Shown piece after piece: positions 8,952 through 17,208 of a stretch of DNA of 64,000 nt (position 1 is its first letter; each line of letters opens with the position of its first letter). The notes below the pieces were generated by a model. The model did not search any database, was not told where the DNA came from, and saw only the letters and a list, made by a program, of their open reading frames with translations. The DNA comes from Actinotalea solisilvae (GTDB lineage Bacteria > Actinomycetota > Actinomycetes > Actinomycetales > Cellulomonadaceae). The stretch is taken from positions 267,201 through 331,200 of the forward strand of contig NZ_JADDKQ010000009.1 of assembly GCF_016464425.1 (NCBI RefSeq), given 5' to 3'. The position numbers were made by a program, and so were the translations under genes.

Positions 8952-10259
8952 TCAGCCCTTGGCCGCCGCGTCGTTGACCGCGGTCACGATGCCCTCGGGC
9001 GTGCCGTTGCCGGCCAGCATCTCGACGACACCGGCGTTGAGGGCGTTGCCCACGTTCTGGCCGAACTGCGTGTCGAGCCACACCTGGACGTACGCCGCCT
9101 CGTTGTACGCCGCGAGGACGTCGAGCAGCGCGGGGTCGGTCACGACGCCCTGGGCCTCCTGGCTCGCGGGCAGCGTGACGAACGCCTCGGCGTAGGCCTC
9201 CTGGCGCTCCTTCGACATGAAGAAGTTGAGGAAGGCCGCGCACTCCTCGGCGGGAGCCTGCGCGGAGCAGGAGTAGCCGTCGACGCCACCCATCATCGCG
9301 GTGGGGTCACCCTCGCCGTCCTCGACGGCCGGGAAGGGGAACCAGCCGAGGTCGGCCTTGGGCTGCTTGTCCGGCGTGAGGTCGGCGATGACGCCCGGGT
9401 TCCACGCGCCCATGAGCTCCATGGCGGCCTGGTCGTTGGCGAGCATGCCCGCCGACGAGGCGGCGCTGCCCTGCGCGTCCGTGGTGAGGAAGCCCTCGTT
9501 GAACGGCTGGGTCGACGCGAAGTCCTGGAGCTCCTGGGCCGCCTGGGTCCAGCAGTCGTCCTCGAACTGCACCGCGGCGCCGTCGGTCTCCATGGCCTCC
9601 TGCGAGCAGCTGCGCAGCGCGAAGAAGTAGTACCAGTGCGCCGCCGGCCAGGCGGCCTTGCCACCGAGCGCGATGGGGTCGACGTCGATCGCCTTGAGCT
9701 TGGCGACCGCGTCCTCGAGCTCGGCGATCGTCTCGGGCGTGCCCTCGATGCCGGCCTGCTCGAACATCGTCTTGTTGTAGTAGATGCCGCCCGGGAGGAC
9801 CGAGGTCGGCATGCCGTAGACCTTGCCGTCGATCGTGAACGCGTTGAGCGTGCCGCTGACCGCGGACTCGACCTCGGGGTCGATGAGGTCGGTGAGGTCG
9901 AGCGCCTGGCCCGCCTCGACGATGTCGGCGAGCTTGCCGCCGCCGCGCGCCATGAAGATGTCGGGCGCGTCGCCCGAGTTGAGCGCCGTCTGGAGCTTGC
10001 CGTCCATGTCCTCGTTCTGGATGGACTGGATCTCCACCGTGACGCCCGGGTTGGCCTCCTCGAACTGGGCCGCCGTCTCGTCCCAGTACTCCTTGCCCGG
10101 GCCCGTCGTCGAGTTGTGCCAGAACGTCAGCGTGACGTCCCCGCCCTCGCTCGACGAGCCGCCGTCGCCGCCGCCGGCGTCGCTGCCGCCGCTGCACGCG
10201 GCGAGGAGCGCGGTCGCCATCAGCACCGCGGTGGGTGCCAGGAGCTTGCGTGTCTTCAT
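8952..10259 (-). CDS. Extracellular sugar-binding lipoprotein (CUT1 family)
   Basis: 435 residues. The N-terminus MKTRKLLAPTAVLMATALLAAC is a lipoprotein signal with lipobox LLAAC (Cys22), followed by a Gly/Ser-rich linker (23-40) and a two-lobed family 1 solute-binding fold. It captures the sugar outside the membrane and delivers it to the two permeases that follow at 6-base and overlapping spacing. The ATG at 10259 has an AGAGGA ribosome site 8 bases upstream. It is the first gene of the unit and is transcribed divergently from the LacI-type regulator. The ligand is inferred, not shown, to be a xylan-derived oligosaccharide. Confidence 0.93.
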   Translation of the reverse strand: MKTRKLLAPTAVLMATALLAACSGGSDAGGGDGGSSSEGGDVTLTFWHNSTTGPGKEYWDETAAQFEEANPGVTVEIQSIQNEDMDGKLQTALNSGDAPDIFMARGGGKLADIVEAGQALDLTDLIDPEVESAVSGTLNAFTIDGKVYGMPTSVLPGGIYYNKTMFEQAGIEGTPETIAELEDAVAKLKAIDVDPIALGGKAAWPAAHWYYFFALRSCSQEAMETDGAAVQFEDDCWTQAAQELQDFASTQPFNEGFLTTDAQGSAASSAGMLANDQAAMELMGAWNPGVIADLTPDKQPKADLGWFPFPAVEDGEGDPTAMMGGVDGYSCSAQAPAEECAAFLNFFMSKERQEAYAEAFVTLPASQEAQGVVTDPALLDVLAAYNEAAYVQVWLDTQFGQNVGNALNAGVVEMLAGNGTPEGIVTAVNDAAAKG

Positions 10260-10485
10260 GAGTCGTCCTCTTCGTTGAGTGTGCCGGGGTGGGCGTTGTC
10301 CGCTCGCTCGGCTCGGGGAGCCGTGGGTGGGGCAGCGGTGCGGAGAATCAGGGCCGTCGGGGTTCGAGGCGGACGACCGCGGCATGCTCCGCGTCGGCCG
10401 TGCGGGGCCGTTCGGCTCCCGCGGTGGTCAGGACGACAGGTGTCCTCACCGGTGCTCCTCTCCCCGTCGACAGGCTGGCGGGCCG

Positions 10486-10515
10486 AGCATCGCAATTCTC
10501 GACCGGGTGTGTCAA
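10486..10515 (-). promoter_or_regulatory. Candidate promoter of the sugar ABC/glycosidase unit
   Basis: On the minus strand a perfect -35 TTGACA (10510-10515) lies 18 bases from a -10-like GATGCT (10486-10491). Transcription would start around 10480, giving a leader of about 220 bases before the binding-protein ATG. The LacI-type operator lies 7 bp upstream of the -35. Confidence 0.55.
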
Positions 10516-10521
10516 CCGATA

Positions 10522-10537
10522 TCGATAACGTTATCGA
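10522..10537. promoter_or_regulatory. LacI-family operator, perfect 16-bp palindrome
   Basis: TCGATAACGTTATCGA is a perfect CG-centred palindrome, the form bound by LacI-family dimers. It sits in the divergent region, 7 bp from the -35 of the ABC operon and just upstream of the regulator's own -10 (10543-10548). One bound dimer could therefore control both directions. Confidence 0.75.
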
Positions 10538-10542
10538 AACGC

Positions 10543-10548
10543 TATGCT
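10543..10548 (+). promoter_or_regulatory. -10 element of the lacI-type gene (leaderless)
   Basis: TATGCT ends exactly 6 bases before the ATG at 10555, so the transcript would begin at or next to the A of the start codon. No Shine-Dalgarno exists: the six intervening bases are all C. The operator palindrome overlaps the spacer region. Confidence 0.55.
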
Positions 10549-10554
10549 CCCCCC

Positions 10555-11565
10555 ATGCAGCAGCGCAGCCGCGTGACGATCAACGACGTCGCGCGCACCG
10601 CCGGCGTCTCCGTCGCCACGGTGTCCAAGGTCATCAACGGCCGCTACGGGGTCGCGCTCGCGACGTCGGCCAAGGTCCAGGAGGTCATCGACGACCTCGG
10701 CTACGAGTCGAGCCTTGTCGCGCGGAGCCTGCGCAGCACCCGGACCAACGTCATCGGCGTCCTCGTCGCCGAGTTCGAGCCCTTCAGCACCGAGCTGCTC
10801 AAGGGCATCTCGCGCGCGATCGGCGGGACCGGCTACGAGCTCCTCGCCTACTCGGGCGGTGGGCGCGCGGGCGGCAACGTCGGCTGGGAGCGGCGCTACC
10901 TCTCGCGCCTGAGCGGCACGCTCATCGACGGCGCGATCCTCGTGACGCCCACCGTCGTCGACGCGGACAGCCACGTCCCCGTGGTCGCGGTCGACCCGCA
11001 CACCGGTCCGTCCGGGCTGCCCACCGTGGACTCGGACAACCTGCGCGGCGCGGTGCTCGCGACCGAGCACCTGCTCGCGCTCGGTCACCGCCGCATCGGC
11101 TTCCTGGGCGGCCGCACGGACCTCGAGTCGGCGAGGCTGCGCGAGGAGGGCTACCGCGCGGCCCTGCGCTCGGCCGGCATCCCGGTCGACGAGTCGCTCG
11201 TCCGGGTCGGTGGCTACCGGCCGGAGACCGCCGACCAGCCGGCGCACGAGCTCCTCACCATGCCGGACCGCCCGACGGCGATCTTCGCGGCCAACGACCT
11301 CTCGGCGATCCGGACGATGGAGGTCGCGCGCGAGCTGGGCATGACCGTGCCCGACGACGTCTCCGTGATCGGCTTCGACAACGTGCCCGAGTCCGCGACC
11401 ACGACTCCCCCGCTGACGACCATCAACCAGCCGATCCGCCGGATGGGCGAGGAGGCGCTGCGCCTGCTCGTCGGGCTCATGGACGACTCCGACGCCGTCG
11501 GCCGGGCCACGCACGTGACCCTGCCGACCGAGCTGGTCGAGCGGAGCTCCTGCCGCGCGCTGTAG
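10555..11565 (+). CDS. LacI-family transcriptional regulator
   Basis: 336 residues. The N-terminal helix-turn-helix and hinge helix occupy residues about 7-55 (VTINDVARTAGVSVATVSKV; LVARSLRSTRTNVIGVLV), followed by a periplasmic-binding-protein-like sensor domain ending in TTINQPIRRMGEEALRLLV. It most likely represses the divergent sugar importer and glycosidase genes until a xylan-derived sugar binds, and represses itself through the palindrome at 10522-10537. The ATG at 10555 is preferred over an upstream in-frame start near 10279 because homology begins at VTINDV and the -10 lies 6 bases upstream. Confidence 0.93.
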   Translation: MQQRSRVTINDVARTAGVSVATVSKVINGRYGVALATSAKVQEVIDDLGYESSLVARSLRSTRTNVIGVLVAEFEPFSTELLKGISRAIGGTGYELLAYSGGGRAGGNVGWERRYLSRLSGTLIDGAILVTPTVVDADSHVPVVAVDPHTGPSGLPTVDSDNLRGAVLATEHLLALGHRRIGFLGGRTDLESARLREEGYRAALRSAGIPVDESLVRVGGYRPETADQPAHELLTMPDRPTAIFAANDLSAIRTMEVARELGMTVPDDVSVIGFDNVPESATTTPPLTTINQPIRRMGEEALRLLVGLMDDSDAVGRATHVTLPTELVERSSCRAL

Positions 11566-11606
11566 GCCGGGAGCGCGGCTCGACGGGCCACGGAGCGGCC
11601 GGCGGC

Positions 11607-13118
11607 TCAGGTCGCGACGGGCGTGGCAACCTGCTCCTCGCCCTCGCGGATGTGCCTCGTGACCCACGGGGCGAGCGCGAGGAGGACGAGCCCCGCCGCG
11701 ACCGCGACGGCACCCGTGCCGCCGAAGAACGTCGCCTCGTCCACGCCCTGGGTCGCGGTGATGACCTGGGCCGTGATGGCGTTGCCCGCCGCGGGCGCGA
11801 GGAACCACAGCGCCATCGCCTGGCTGCGGAAGGCGGCCGGCGCGAGCAGCGTCGTGGCCGCGAGCCCGACGGGCGACAGGAACAGCTCGCCGAGCGTCTG
11901 GATGACGTAGACGAGCGCCAGCACCCACGCGGGCGAGCGGCCGTCGGGCCCGGCCGCCGCGGCGGCGGCCGCGAGCACGAGGAAGCTCACGCCGGCGAGC
12001 GAGAGCCCGATCGCGAACTTCACCGCGGTCGCGGGCCGGTCGTCCAGCTTCACCCACATCCACGCGAACACGGGCGCGAGGAGCACGATCGCCGCGGGGT
12101 TGATGGACTGGAACAGCTCGGGCCGGATCGTCAGCCCGAGCACCTCGAGCTCCGTCCGGTCCGCCGCGTAGGCCGCCATCGTGCTCGCGGCCTGCTCGAA
12201 GATCATCCAGAAGAGCATCGCCGCCACGAACAGCGGGACGTACGCCGCGAGCCGCGACCGCTCGGGCGCGGTGACGCGCGGCGAGCGGAACATGACGACG
12301 AAGTACGCCACGGGCGCGGCGAACGCGAGCAGGCTCATCGTGTCGATGAACACGCCGACGCCGCCCTCGCCCGACCACAGGCGCGCGACGAGCACCGCGA
12401 CGGCGACCGCCGCGACGACCATCGCGCCACCGCGGACGAGCGCGGGCCGCTCCTCGCGGCGCACGGGGTTGGGCACCGTGTCCCCCGCGCCGCCGAGCAG
12501 CCGGCGTCCCGCGACGAAGAAGCCGAGGGCCACCGCCATGCCGACCGCCGCGACGGCGAAGCCGGCGTGGTACCCGGCCCACGCGCGCGCGGCCCCCACG
12601 AGGATCGGCGCTGCGAGGGAGCCGATGTTGATGCCCATGTAGAAGATCGAGAAGGCGGAGTCGCGCCGCGGGTCGTGGCGCGGGTAGAGCTCGCCGACCA
12701 TGCTCGACACGTTGGGCTTGAGCAGGCCGGTGCCGATCGCCACGAGCGCGATGCCGACGTAGGACAGCGGCGCGCTGGGGATCGCGAGCGCCACGTGCCC
12801 GGCCGCGATGACGACGCCGCCGTGGAGCGTCGAGCGCCGGGAGCCGAGCACGCGGTCCGCGAGCCACCCGCCGACCACCGACAGCAGGTAGACCGAGGTG
12901 CCGTAGATGGCGACGAGCGCCGCGCCCGTGCCCTCGTCGACGCCCAGACCGCCGTCGGCGACGGAGTCCGTGAGGTAGTACAGGAGGATCGCGCGCATGC
13001 CGTAGTAGCTGAACCGCTCCCACAGCTCCGTGGTGAAGAGGGTCATCAGCCCCAGCGGGTGGCCGAAGAAGGTCCGGCCGCCGGGCACGGTCGCCGCGTC
13101 GGTGGTCTGCTCACGCAT
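11607..13118 (-). CDS. POT/PTR family proton-dependent oligopeptide transporter
   Basis: 503 residues with 12-14 membrane helices. The N-terminal signature ELWERFSYYGMRAILLYYL (about residues 30-48) contains the E-x-x-E-R-F-x-Y-Y motif of proton-coupled di/tripeptide transporters; the second POT signature FSIFYMGINIGSL is near 155. It imports small peptides with protons. I prefer the ATG at 13118: CACGAT (13126-13131) lies 7 bases upstream, a leaderless arrangement, while earlier in-frame ATGs at 13127 and 13142 have no ribosome site. It converges with the LacI-type gene, 41 bases apart. Confidence 0.92.
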   Translation of the reverse strand: MREQTTDAATVPGGRTFFGHPLGLMTLFTTELWERFSYYGMRAILLYYLTDSVADGGLGVDEGTGAALVAIYGTSVYLLSVVGGWLADRVLGSRRSTLHGGVVIAAGHVALAIPSAPLSYVGIALVAIGTGLLKPNVSSMVGELYPRHDPRRDSAFSIFYMGINIGSLAAPILVGAARAWAGYHAGFAVAAVGMAVALGFFVAGRRLLGGAGDTVPNPVRREERPALVRGGAMVVAAVAVAVLVARLWSGEGGVGVFIDTMSLLAFAAPVAYFVVMFRSPRVTAPERSRLAAYVPLFVAAMLFWMIFEQAASTMAAYAADRTELEVLGLTIRPELFQSINPAAIVLLAPVFAWMWVKLDDRPATAVKFAIGLSLAGVSFLVLAAAAAAAGPDGRSPAWVLALVYVIQTLGELFLSPVGLAATTLLAPAAFRSQAMALWFLAPAAGNAITAQVITATQGVDEATFFGGTGAVAVAAGLVLLALAPWVTRHIREGEEQVATPVAT

Positions 13119-13178
13119 GATCCCCATCGTGCGCCCGCGCACACGCCCCGTCCGCCACGAAGGTCCCGGCCGAGCAGG

Positions 13179-13202
13179 GCGCCGTGACGGACGTCACGGC
13201 GC
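13179..13202 (-). terminator. 10-bp hairpin after the 2-hydroxyacid dehydrogenase gene
   Basis: Perfect inverted repeat GCGCCGTGAC / GTCACGGCGC with a 4-base GGAC loop, 9 bases beyond the dehydrogenase stop codon on the minus strand. It probably ends that transcript before the POT transporter gene. Confidence 0.6.
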
Positions 13203-13211
13203 GACGGCGCC

Positions 13212-14156
13212 TCAGGTCCGCGCGACGACGTTCTCGGGCTCGAGGCCCGCGGCCAGGCGCGTGAGCTGGCGGCGCAGGAGCCGCACGACGCGCGGCGTGG
13301 TCGCGTCGGTCCAGCCGCCCACGTGGGGCGTCACGAGGGCGCCCGGCGCCGTCCAGAGCGGGTGGCCCGGCGGCAGGGGTTCGGGGTCGGTGACGTCGAG
13401 CGCGGCCCGCAGCCGTCCGCGCTCGAGCTCGGCGACGAGCGCGTCGGTGTCGACCACCCGGCCGCGGCCCACGTTGACGAGGAGCGCGCCGTCGCGCATC
13501 CGCGCGAGGAACGCGGCGTCCACCAGCCGCTCGGTCTCGTCCGTCAGCGGCGTCACGAGCACGACGACGTCGACGTCCGGCAGGAGCTCGGGGAGCTCGT
13601 CGACGCCGTGCACCACGACGCCGTCCTCGACCCGGGCCGTGCGCGCGACCATGACGACGTCGGTCTCGAACGCCTCGAGGCGGCGACGGATCGCCGAGCC
13701 GATCGATCCCGCCCCGACGACGAGGACGCGCCGGTCGGCCAACGACGACCGCGCCCGAGGCTCCCACGCGTGGCGCGTCATCGCCCGGGCCGCCTCGTCG
13801 ATCCCGCGCTGCGCCGCGAGCACGAGGCCGAGCGCGAGCTCGGCCGTCCCGTCGTCGTGCACGCCGCGGCCGTTGCAGAGGAGCACTCCCGCCGGCAGGT
13901 GGGGCAGCGCGTGCTCGTACCCCGCGCTCGTGAGGTGCACGACGCGCAGCCCGGGCACCGCCGCGAGACGGCGCCACGCCTCCTCCGCCAGCGAGGAGTT
14001 CGGCAGCACGACGACGACGTCGTCGCCCGCCGCCGGGGCGTCCCCGGCCGGCAGGTCGGACTGGACGTCCCAGACGACGAGCCGGACGCCCGGGGGCACC
14101 TCATGAGCGGTCAGGCCGTCGCGGACCTCGGTGCTCGGTACGGTCACGGTCAGCAT
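13212..14156 (-). CDS. D-isomer-specific 2-hydroxyacid dehydrogenase
   Basis: 314 residues. NAD(P)-binding Rossmann motif VLVVGAGSIGSAIRRRLEAF (about 143-162), catalytic region with R in NVGRGRVVDTDAL (about 232-244), E in DVTDPEPLPPGHPLW and the catalytic H in TPHVGG (about 287-292). It reduces a 2-keto acid or oxidises a D-2-hydroxyacid; hydroxypyruvate/glyoxylate-type substrates are common in this subgroup but not proven here. The ATG at 14156 has a GAGGAG site upstream; longer readings have no homology. The gene is followed by the hairpin at 13179-13202. Confidence 0.9.
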   Translation of the reverse strand: MLTVTVPSTEVRDGLTAHEVPPGVRLVVWDVQSDLPAGDAPAAGDDVVVVLPNSSLAEEAWRRLAAVPGLRVVHLTSAGYEHALPHLPAGVLLCNGRGVHDDGTAELALGLVLAAQRGIDEAARAMTRHAWEPRARSSLADRRVLVVGAGSIGSAIRRRLEAFETDVVMVARTARVEDGVVVHGVDELPELLPDVDVVVLVTPLTDETERLVDAAFLARMRDGALLVNVGRGRVVDTDALVAELERGRLRAALDVTDPEPLPPGHPLWTAPGALVTPHVGGWTDATTPRVVRLLRRQLTRLAAGLEPENVVART

Positions 14157-14257
14157 GCGGTGCGGTCTCCTCGCGTCGGCGGCAGGCGTCGGGGGCAGTG
14201 CGGTCGGGGGCAGGGCGGTCGGCGGCAGGGCCCGTCGTCCCGGGCGCCGGACCAGCC

Positions 14258-14617
14258 TCACACGCCGACCCCGAGGAGCGCCGCCCCGGTGCCCAGCGCG
14301 GCGAGCGCCGCGGCGAGCACCGCGCACGCGGCGAGGGGCGGTGCCGTGCGGCCGGGCGGCCGACGGCGGCGCAGGAGCCAGGCGGCGCCGCCCAGGCCGA
14401 GCGCGGCGGCGAGGGCGCCGACGACGGCGACGGCGGCGGTCCCCGGCGCGGCGGGCGCCGACCCGGCCCCGTCCACGGGAACGAGGAGCCGGGCCCAGCC
14501 GCCCGCGACGACCAGCCCCGCACCCGCCGTCGTCAGTGCGGTGCGCCGCCACGCGAGCACCGTGCGCTCGCGCTGGAGGCCCGGGTCGCCGTCGAGCGGC
14601 GCGCCCGCCGTGCTCAC
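14258..14617 (-). CDS. DUF202 family small membrane protein
   Basis: 119 residues, GTG start at 14617. It has the DUF202 signature RERTVLAWRRTALTTAGAG near residues 16-34 and three hydrophobic segments (about 28-45, 60-80, 95-117). Function is unknown; related YidH/YidG proteins are small inner-membrane proteins. It follows another DUF202 gene by 13 bases, so the pair is probably co-transcribed and may form a heteromeric membrane unit. Confidence 0.72.
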   Translation of the reverse strand: MSTAGAPLDGDPGLQRERTVLAWRRTALTTAGAGLVVAGGWARLLVPVDGAGSAPAAPGTAAVAVVGALAAALGLGGAAWLLRRRRPPGRTAPPLAACAVLAAALAALGTGAALLGVGV

Positions 14618-14630
14618 CGGACCACCCCGC

Positions 14631-15044
14631 TCACCCGAGCGCCGCGACCGCGTACCCCGCGAGCACCGCCGCAGCGAGGACGACGCCCGCCACGAGCACG
14701 GGGAGCGCGCGCGGCGGCGGCAGGGAGTCGCCCCGGCGCAGCGCCCGCTCGGCCGCCCGCCAGCCGAGCTGCGCGCTCACGGCCGTGGCGCCGCCGAGCA
14801 CGCAGAGCGCGGCGGCGACGACGTCGAGCAGCGCCGGCAGGCCCGCCGCGGTCGCGACGGACGTGAGCGCGACGCCGCCGGCCACGAGCGCGAGACCCGT
14901 GCGCACCCAGGCCAGGGCCGTGCGCTCGTTGGCGAGGCTGAACCGCGGGTCGGGGTCCGAGCCGACGCCGTAGACGGAGGCGGGGCGCCGCGGCGCGCCG
15001 GGCGGGTGCGGACGCTCCGGGGTCGCGGCCGGCTCCGGGGTCAC
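14631..15044 (-). CDS. DUF202 family (YidH-like) membrane protein
   Basis: 137 residues from a GTG at 15044, placed 7 bases after the acetyltransferase stop. A Pro-rich cytoplasmic N-terminus (1-30) precedes the DUF202 core FSLANERTALAWVRTGLALVAGG (about 35-57) and three membrane segments. This is the longer, more canonical member of the tandem DUF202 pair; bacterial pairs of this kind are common and uncharacterised. An upstream in-frame extension to 15203 exists but lies inside the acetyltransferase gene and lacks homology. Confidence 0.72.
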   Translation of the reverse strand: MTPEPAATPERPHPPGAPRRPASVYGVGSDPDPRFSLANERTALAWVRTGLALVAGGVALTSVATAAGLPALLDVVAAALCVLGGATAVSAQLGWRAAERALRRGDSLPPPRALPVLVAGVVLAAAVLAGYAVAALG

Positions 15045-15051
15045 GGCAGGC

Positions 15052-15690
15052 TCAGTGGTCGTCGGCCCGGTGCGCGCGGCGCTCGGCCTCGGCCGTCCGA
15101 GCCGCCTCGGACTCCGCCGCCCGGCGCGCGGCGTCGGCGGCGCGAGCCGCGCGGTGGTCGTCCTCGAGCACGGCCATGAGGATGACGTCGCACCAGAACT
15201 CACCGTCGCGGTGCGCCTCGCGCAGGCGGCCCTCCTCGACGAAGCCGAGGCTCTCGTAGAGCATCCGCGCGCGCGGGTTGATGCTCAGCACGTCGAGGGC
15301 GACGCGGTGCAGCCCGAGGCCCTCCGGGGCGTCCGCGAACGCGTGGTCGAGCACCATGTCGATGGCCTCGCCGCCGAAGCCGCGCCCGCGCTGGCCCGGG
15401 CGCAGCGCGAGGCGCAGGTTGGCGCTGCGGGAGTGGTCGTCGACCTCGTTGAGCACGATCTCGCCGAGGTACTCGTCCCCGCCGTGCGTGATCGCCCAGT
15501 CGTACCGGCCCTCGCGCGCGGCGACGGTCGCGCACCAGTCGTCGACCTGCGCGCGCGTGAAGGTCGCCGTCGTGCCCGTCATGCGCATGCCCTCGGGGTC
15601 GTCGAGCATCTGCCACATGTGCTCGGCGTCCTGCGGCCCGATCGGCCGCAGGCGCACGAGCTCGCCCTCGAGGACGGGGGTGGCCGCCAC
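15052..15690 (-). CDS. GNAT acetyltransferase, RimJ/RimL type
   Basis: 212 residues. GNAT fold with the acetyl-CoA pyrophosphate loop RPGQRGRGFGGEA (about 97-109), then the LHRVALDVLSINPRARMLYESLGFVEEGRLR stretch (about 127-157) typical of RimJ/RimL-like enzymes that acetylate N-termini or amino-containing small molecules. The last 30 residues are Ala/Arg/Glu-rich and charged. The GTG start at 15690 is only 3 bases after the gatB stop, so it is the fourth cistron of the gatCAB unit. The substrate is unknown. Confidence 0.85.
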   Translation of the reverse strand: MAATPVLEGELVRLRPIGPQDAEHMWQMLDDPEGMRMTGTTATFTRAQVDDWCATVAAREGRYDWAITHGGDEYLGEIVLNEVDDHSRSANLRLALRPGQRGRGFGGEAIDMVLDHAFADAPEGLGLHRVALDVLSINPRARMLYESLGFVEEGRLREAHRDGEFWCDVILMAVLEDDHRAARAADAARRAAESEAARTAEAERRAHRADDH

Positions 15691-15693
15691 GGC

Positions 15694-17208
15694 TCAGCCC
15701 TGGCCGACGCGCTCGAGGACGATCGCGCGCACCCGGGCGGCGTCCGCCTGACCGCGCGTGGCCTTCATGACGGCGCCGATGATCGCGCCGACCGGCCCGA
15801 GGTTGCCTCCGCGGATCTTGTCGACGACGTCGGGCTGGGCGGCGAGCGCCTCGTCGACGGCCGCCACGAGGGCGCCGTCGTCCGAGACGACCTCGAGACC
15901 GCGCGCGACGACGACCTGCTCGGGCGAGCCCTCGCCCGCGAGCACGCCCGCGAGCACCTGGCGCGCGAGCTTGTCGTTGATCCGGCCCGCGTCGACGAGG
16001 CCCTGGAGCTCGCCGATCTGCTCGGGCGTCACGGGCAGGTCGCCGAGGTCGACGCCCTCGGCCTTGGCGGTCCGGGCGAGCTCGCCCATCCACCACTTGC
16101 GGGCCGCGGCGGGCGCCGCACCCGCGGCGACGGTCGCCTCGATGAGCTCGACCGCACCCGCGTTGACGACGTCCCGCATCTCGGCGTCGGCGTAGCCCCA
16201 CTCGCCCTGGAGGCGGCGACGGCGCGCCACCGGCGCCTCAGGCAGCGACGCGCGGATCTCCTCGACCCAGGCGCGGCTCGGCGCGACGGGCACGAGGTCC
16301 GGCTCGGGGAAGTACCGGTAGTCCTCCGCGTCGGACTTCACGCGGCCCGACGTCGTGACGCCCGTGTCCTCGTGCCAGTGCCGGGTCTCCTGGACGACCG
16401 TGCCGCCCGCGTCGAGCACGCCCGCCTGGCGGGACACCTCGTACCGGACCGCGCGCTCGACCGACCGGAAGCTGTTGACGTTCTTCGTCTCGGTGCGCGT
16501 GCCGAGCGGCGACTCCGGCGTCGGGCGCAGCGAGACGTTGACGTCCGCGCGGACGTTCCCGCGCTCCATCCGGGCCTCCGAGACCCCGAGGCCGCGGAAG
16601 ATGTCCCGCAGCGTCTGGACGTACGCGCGCGCCACCTCGGGGGCGCGCTCACCGACGCCCGTGATGGGGCGCGTGACGATCTCCACGAGCGGGATGCCGG
16701 CGCGGTTGTAGTCGACGAGCGAGTACTCGGCGCCGTGGATGCGCCCGGTCGCCCCGCCCACGTGGGTGTTCTTGCCCGCGTCCTCCTCCATGTGCGCGCG
16801 CTCGATCTCGACGCGCACCACGGTGCCGTCCTCGAGCTCGACGTCGAGGTACCCGTCGAAGGCGATGGGCTCGTCGTACTGCGAGGTCTGGAAGTTCTTC
16901 GGGACGTCCGGGTAGAAGTAGTTCTTCCGCGCGAACCGGCACAGCTCGGCGATCTCGCAGTTGAGCGCGAGGCCGATCTTGATCGCCGACTCGACCGCGG
17001 TCCGGTTGAGCACGGGCAGCGAGCCGGGCAGGCCGAGCGAGGTGGGCGTCACCTGGGTGTTGGGGTCCGCGCCGAACTCCGTCGGCGCGCCGTCGAACAT
17101 CTTGGTCGCGGTGCCGAGCTCGACGTGGACCTCGATGCCGATGACCGGGTCGTACCGGTCGACGGCGTCGTCGTAGTCCACGAGGGCGGTGGTGGCGGTG
17201 GCGCTCAT
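15694..17208 (-). CDS. gatB: Aspartyl/glutamyl-tRNA amidotransferase subunit B
   Basis: 504 residues. GatB kinase/transamidase subunit that phosphorylates Glu (or Asp) on misacylated tRNA(Gln/Asn) before amidation. The start [20 protein letters not shown], the zinc/catalytic region [23 protein letters not shown] and the EDAGKN motif are conserved; the C-terminal GatB/YqeY tRNA-binding domain covers about 360-504. The ATG at 17208 overlaps the gatA stop (ATGA). Works with GatC and GatA encoded immediately upstream in the order C-A-B. Confidence 0.98.
   Translation of the reverse strand: MSATATTALVDYDDAVDRYDPVIGIEVHVELGTATKMFDGAPTEFGADPNTQVTPTSLGLPGSLPVLNRTAVESAIKIGLALNCEIAELCRFARKNYFYPDVPKNFQTSQYDEPIAFDGYLDVELEDGTVVRVEIERAHMEEDAGKNTHVGGATGRIHGAEYSLVDYNRAGIPLVEIVTRPITGVGERAPEVARAYVQTLRDIFRGLGVSEARMERGNVRADVNVSLRPTPESPLGTRTETKNVNSFRSVERAVRYEVSRQAGVLDAGGTVVQETRHWHEDTGVTTSGRVKSDAEDYRYFPEPDLVPVAPSRAWVEEIRASLPEAPVARRRRLQGEWGYADAEMRDVVNAGAVELIEATVAAGAAPAAARKWWMGELARTAKAEGVDLGDLPVTPEQIGELQGLVDAGRINDKLARQVLAGVLAGEGSPEQVVVARGLEVVSDDGALVAAVDEALAAQPDVVDKIRGGNLGPVGAIIGAVMKATRGQADAARVRAIVLERVGQG

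Noticed and set aside
10279..10554. Upstream in-frame start giving the LacI protein 92 extra residues
   Set aside because: The extension translates the divergent promoter and operator, has no homology, and family similarity begins at VTINDV just after 10555.
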